Source of the DNA: Anaerorudis sp964444915
Lineage (GTDB): Bacteria > Bacteroidota > Bacteroidia > Bacteroidales > Dysgonomonadaceae
Reading direction: 5' to 3'
Assembly (NCBI GenBank): GCA_964444915.1
Contig: CAYUIY010000003.1
Span: 1-46,499, forward strand
Length of the DNA: 46,499 bases
The notes under the pieces were generated by a model that worked only from the letters and a program-made list of their open reading frames with translations, did not search any database and had not been told where the DNA came from. The position numbers and the translations under genes were made by a program. Positions 44,024-46,499 of the stretch are shown here, in pieces. The number at the start of each line of letters is the position of its first letter. Within the stretch, counting starts at the first letter, position 1.

Positions 44024-44998
44024 ATGAGTGAACTAATTATTGAGCCCATTGAAAAATATGGACTTCATATAACTACACAGCGTAAAAATAAACCTTTATT
44101 TTCCAAAATAGGTGTAGTTGGTGCGGGAAAAGAGGGCCGAAACATTATCAATCTTACTGCTTCTGCAGGAATGGAAGTTGTTTTTATGGAAGAGTCTGAG
44201 GAGCGGATTGAATATGTAATGGGTCAACTCAACAAGAATATGGATACCCGTATCGAAAATTGGGGTTTAACGCAATCCGAAAAAAAGGCGATAATGAATC
44301 GCATTACACCTACTTTGGATTATGATGATTTTAAAGGTTGCGATTTAGTGATAGAGTGTACACGTTATTCCGAAACAGGGCGTCGCAGTACTCCTTTAAG
44401 GAAAAATATTTTTAAAAAATTGGAAGAAGTGCTTGAGTCCGATGCTATCATCGCAACTAATGGTTTTACAGTGATTATTAGTGAATTGGCGGCCGATTTA
44501 ATTCACAAAGAAAGATGTGTAAGCCTGTATTTTCCTATATCACACCCAGATGCTCGCATTTTAGAGATTGTAATTGGCATGCATACTTCGGAAGAGGTAT
44601 ACCAAAAAATGGAGATTTTTGCCAAATTAATCGGTTATATTCCTCACAGAGTAAGCGAAAATAATGGAAATGTCAGTCTTCGTTTGATGGTCCCAATGCT
44701 CAATGAGGCCTGTGAGATTTTATTGGAACGTGTAACTTCAATGAAAAGCATCGAAGAGACGTTTACCATTATTTATGGCCAGCGATACGGAATCTTTCAT
44801 TTAGCCGACATTATCGGCATAGAACGATTAGTTGTTCTCATGGAAACCATGTTTAATGATTATGGCGATAAAAAATATAAGCCCAATCCCATTCTGTGGA
44901 AACTATACCGATCTAATCAGTTAGGTGTTCGTACTCGCAAAGGGTTTTATATTTATGATGAGATGGAAAGGCCCATTGCTGAAAATACATTATTTTAA
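44024..44998 (+). CDS. 3-hydroxyacyl-CoA dehydrogenase-like protein, active site altered
   Basis: A 324-residue protein with the two-domain fold of 3-hydroxyacyl-CoA dehydrogenases. The Rossmann part has GAGKEG (33-38) and an acidic end of the second strand (FMEES), fitting NAD binding; the C-terminal helical domain follows from about 205 (LRLMVPMLNEACEILLE) and ends with the family-like GVRTRKGFYIYD. However, aligning with the usual NTSSL, HFFNPVPVMKLVE and VNRLL motifs, the catalytic His is Tyr169, the Ser is replaced in NGFT (146-149), and the Asn by Leu; only Glu181 remains. It may therefore have another activity or a regulatory role. It lies between pta and ackA on the same strand. Confidence 0.8.
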   Translation: MSELIIEPIEKYGLHITTQRKNKPLFSKIGVVGAGKEGRNIINLTASAGMEVVFMEESEERIEYVMGQLNKNMDTRIENWGLTQSEKKAIMNRITPTLDYDDFKGCDLVIECTRYSETGRRSTPLRKNIFKKLEEVLESDAIIATNGFTVIISELAADLIHKERCVSLYFPISHPDARILEIVIGMHTSEEVYQKMEIFAKLIGYIPHRVSENNGNVSLRLMVPMLNEACEILLERVTSMKSIEETFTIIYGQRYGIFHLADIIGIERLVVLMETMFNDYGDKKYKPNPILWKLYRSNQLGVRTRKGFYIYDEMERPIAENTLF

Positions 44999-45068
44999 TG
45001 CTTGTAAGGTTTGATTATTTTTCAAGTTTAAAATTATTTGAAAGTTTATAACGATAAAAATAATAAAA

Positions 45069-46289
45069 ATGAAAGTATTGGTTTTAAATTGTGGAAGTTC
45101 ATCAATCAAATATAAACTCTTTGATATGGATAATTCCTCCGTTCTGGCTCAAGGAGGTATAGAAAAGATCGGTTTAAAAGGCTCTTTTCTTAAATTCACT
45201 CTACCGGACGGACGAAAAGTAATGCTCGAAGGCGAGATTCTGGAACACAGGATAGGGATCGAATACATTTTGGGTGTGTTGTTAAGCGAAAAATACGGAT
45301 GTATTCGATCGCTTGACGAAATTGATGCGGTAGGGCATCGCGTTCTTCATGGAGGAAGGAAATTCAACAAGAGTGTGCTCATTACCCAGGAAGTGATAGA
45401 TGCTGTAAAAGAATGCATCGATTTGGGGCCATTGCATAATCCGTCCAATTTAAAAGGAATAAATGCTATTTCGGAGCTTATTCCGGGGATTCCACAGGTG
45501 GCTGTTTTTGATACAGCATTCCATCAAACAATGCCCGAGTATGCATATATGTATGGCTTACCGTATTCTCTCTATGAAAAATACGGCATTCGCCGTTATG
45601 GATTTCATGGCACGAGTCACCGTTATGTTTCTAGACGGGCGTGCGAATTTTTGAATGTCCCTTATGAAGAGCAGCGTATGATTACTGCCCATCTGGGTAA
45701 CGGAGGATCGATTACAGCTATTAAAAATGGAAAATCTATCGATACAAGTATGGGAATGACGCCTGTAGAGGGGCTTATCATGGGAACACGTTCGGGCGAC
45801 TTAGATCCCGGTGCAATTACTTATATTATGGATAAAGAACATCTCAGTTCGCAAGGTATTTCTCGATTATTGAATAAATTTTCGGGTGTACTGGGTATTT
45901 CGGGTGTTTCTTCGGATATGCGTGAAATAGAAGCAGCTATTGAGCAGGGGCATGAGCGTGCTATACTGGCAATGCGTATGTATAACTATCGCATAAAAAA
46001 GTATATTGGTTCTTATACTGCTGTTTTAGGAGGATTGGATGTTTTGGTATTTACCGGCGGAGTAGGAGAAAATCAAATGTCGACCCGCAGTGAGGTTTGC
46101 AAAAATATGGAATATTTAGGACTTGAAATCGATGAAGAATTAAATGCTTCGATTCGTTCCAAAGAGGCGTTGATCAGCACACCGAATTCAAAAGTAAAAG
46201 TTGTTGTAATTCCCACCAATGAAGAATTAACCATAGCTTTGGATACGATAGAAATTATCGGGTGGAAAAAACAGAAAGAGGACCAATAG
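45069..46289 (+). CDS. ackA: Acetate kinase
   Basis: A 406-residue ASKHA-fold kinase turning acetyl phosphate plus ADP into acetate and ATP. Signatures: VLNCGSSSIKYKLF at the N-terminus, GHRVLHGG, VAVFDTAFHQTMPEYAYMYGLP, RYGFHGTSHRYVS, HLGNGGSITAIKNGKSIDTSMG and VFTGGVGENQ. It completes the pta-ackA fermentation module and is followed by a strong terminator. Confidence 0.98.
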   Translation: MKVLVLNCGSSSIKYKLFDMDNSSVLAQGGIEKIGLKGSFLKFTLPDGRKVMLEGEILEHRIGIEYILGVLLSEKYGCIRSLDEIDAVGHRVLHGGRKFNKSVLITQEVIDAVKECIDLGPLHNPSNLKGINAISELIPGIPQVAVFDTAFHQTMPEYAYMYGLPYSLYEKYGIRRYGFHGTSHRYVSRRACEFLNVPYEEQRMITAHLGNGGSITAIKNGKSIDTSMGMTPVEGLIMGTRSGDLDPGAITYIMDKEHLSSQGISRLLNKFSGVLGISGVSSDMREIEAAIEQGHERAILAMRMYNYRIKKYIGSYTAVLGGLDVLVFTGGVGENQMSTRSEVCKNMEYLGLEIDEELNASIRSKEALISTPNSKVKVVVIPTNEELTIALDTIEIIGWKKQKEDQ

Positions 46290-46410
46290 TGTTTTCCAAA
46301 GGTTATTGTGTTGGTTAAAATGTTTGAAACTCTCAAATAAAAAGGGAAAAGTAAGAATCCCGATAGGAACGAATATGCAATTTTAGGTTTGCGTATGGGG
46401 GCTGAAAATA

Positions 46411-46443
46411 AAAAAGGAGGCGAAAATTTTTCGCCTCCTTTTT
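46411..46443 (+). terminator. Intrinsic terminator behind ackA
   Basis: AAAAAGGAGGCGA pairs perfectly with TCGCCTCCTTTTT around a short A/T loop. The stem is A-rich before and T-rich after, so it can work in both directions. It lies about 120 bp beyond the ackA stop. Confidence 0.92.
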
Positions 46444-46446
46444 GCT

Positions 46447-46499
46447 GTGTGCCGTGCATGGTAAATAACTTGGTGGTGCAAGTCCACTATGGAGGTTTA
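46447..46499 (+). mobile_element. 5' end of a group II intron (runs off the window)
   Basis: Starting at 46447 the sequence reads GTGTGCCGTGCATGG, matching the GUGYG 5' splice-site consensus and the GTGCGCC..GCATGG opening of many bacterial group II introns; further on, GTGG-TGCAAG-TCCAC forms the small domain I hairpin that in related introns reads GGG-TGAGAG-TCCC. It is placed 3 bp behind a strong terminator stem, the insertion site preferred by group IIC introns. The reverse-transcriptase gene and 3' end would lie beyond the window, so the class is unproven. Confidence 0.65.

Overview
The window comes from a Bacteroidota chromosome, most likely order Bacteroidales; a Dysgonomonadaceae-like genome is my guess only. 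The supporting signs are two SusC/SusD operons with ECF sigma and FecR-type anti-sigma genes, repeated TAnnTTTG promoter boxes (the Bacteroidota -7 element) upstream of many genes, lipoprotein signals with acidic residues just after the cysteine, the extended form of NusB, and the gene order nusB-yajC-ybbR-coaE and rplY-pth-S4.

Layout. Positions 1-1000 hold an unexplained repetitive, G+C-rich tract: a 213-bp tandem repeat inside an open frame, then spaced GGTTGA boxes. A CAT-anticodon tRNA with its own promoter and terminator follows (1035-1108). A LacI-type regulator (minus) diverges from the first polysaccharide utilization locus (PUL1, 2433-15806): ECF sigma, FecR anti-sigma, SusC (frameshifted), SusD, a PKD-domain surface lipoprotein, GH16, GH5 and GH3. 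PUL2 (15860-25486) lies in tandem behind it: ECF sigma (frameshifted in a poly-A run), FecR, SusC, SusD, GH30 and a surface lipoprotein. Both loci end in copies of the same ~110-bp 3' element with two hairpins. The enzyme set points to beta-1,3/beta-1,6-glucan (laminarin or fungal/yeast cell-wall glucan) as the joint substrate: GH16 would cut at the surface, GH30 would attack beta-1,6 links, and GH5 and GH3 would finish oligosaccharides in the periplasm.

From 25.5 kb on the content is mainly housekeeping: argS, a FAD/Fe-S oxidoreductase coupled to a secreted Ntn hydrolase, a small winged-helix protein, the nusB-yajC-ybbR-coaE operon, rplY-pth-S4, comB, kdsA-maf, aspartate kinase, hflX, mnmA, and an acetate-forming pta/ackA pair with an unusual 3-hydroxyacyl-CoA-dehydrogenase-like gene between them. 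The right edge enters what looks like the 5' end of a group II intron, placed just behind the ackA terminator.

The most notable points are the left repeat tract, the covarying 3' element shared by the two PULs, the single-A frameshifts in PUL1 susC and the PUL2 sigma gene (real or sequencing artefact), the dehydrogenase homologue with its catalytic residues replaced between pta and ackA, and the terminator-associated intron.
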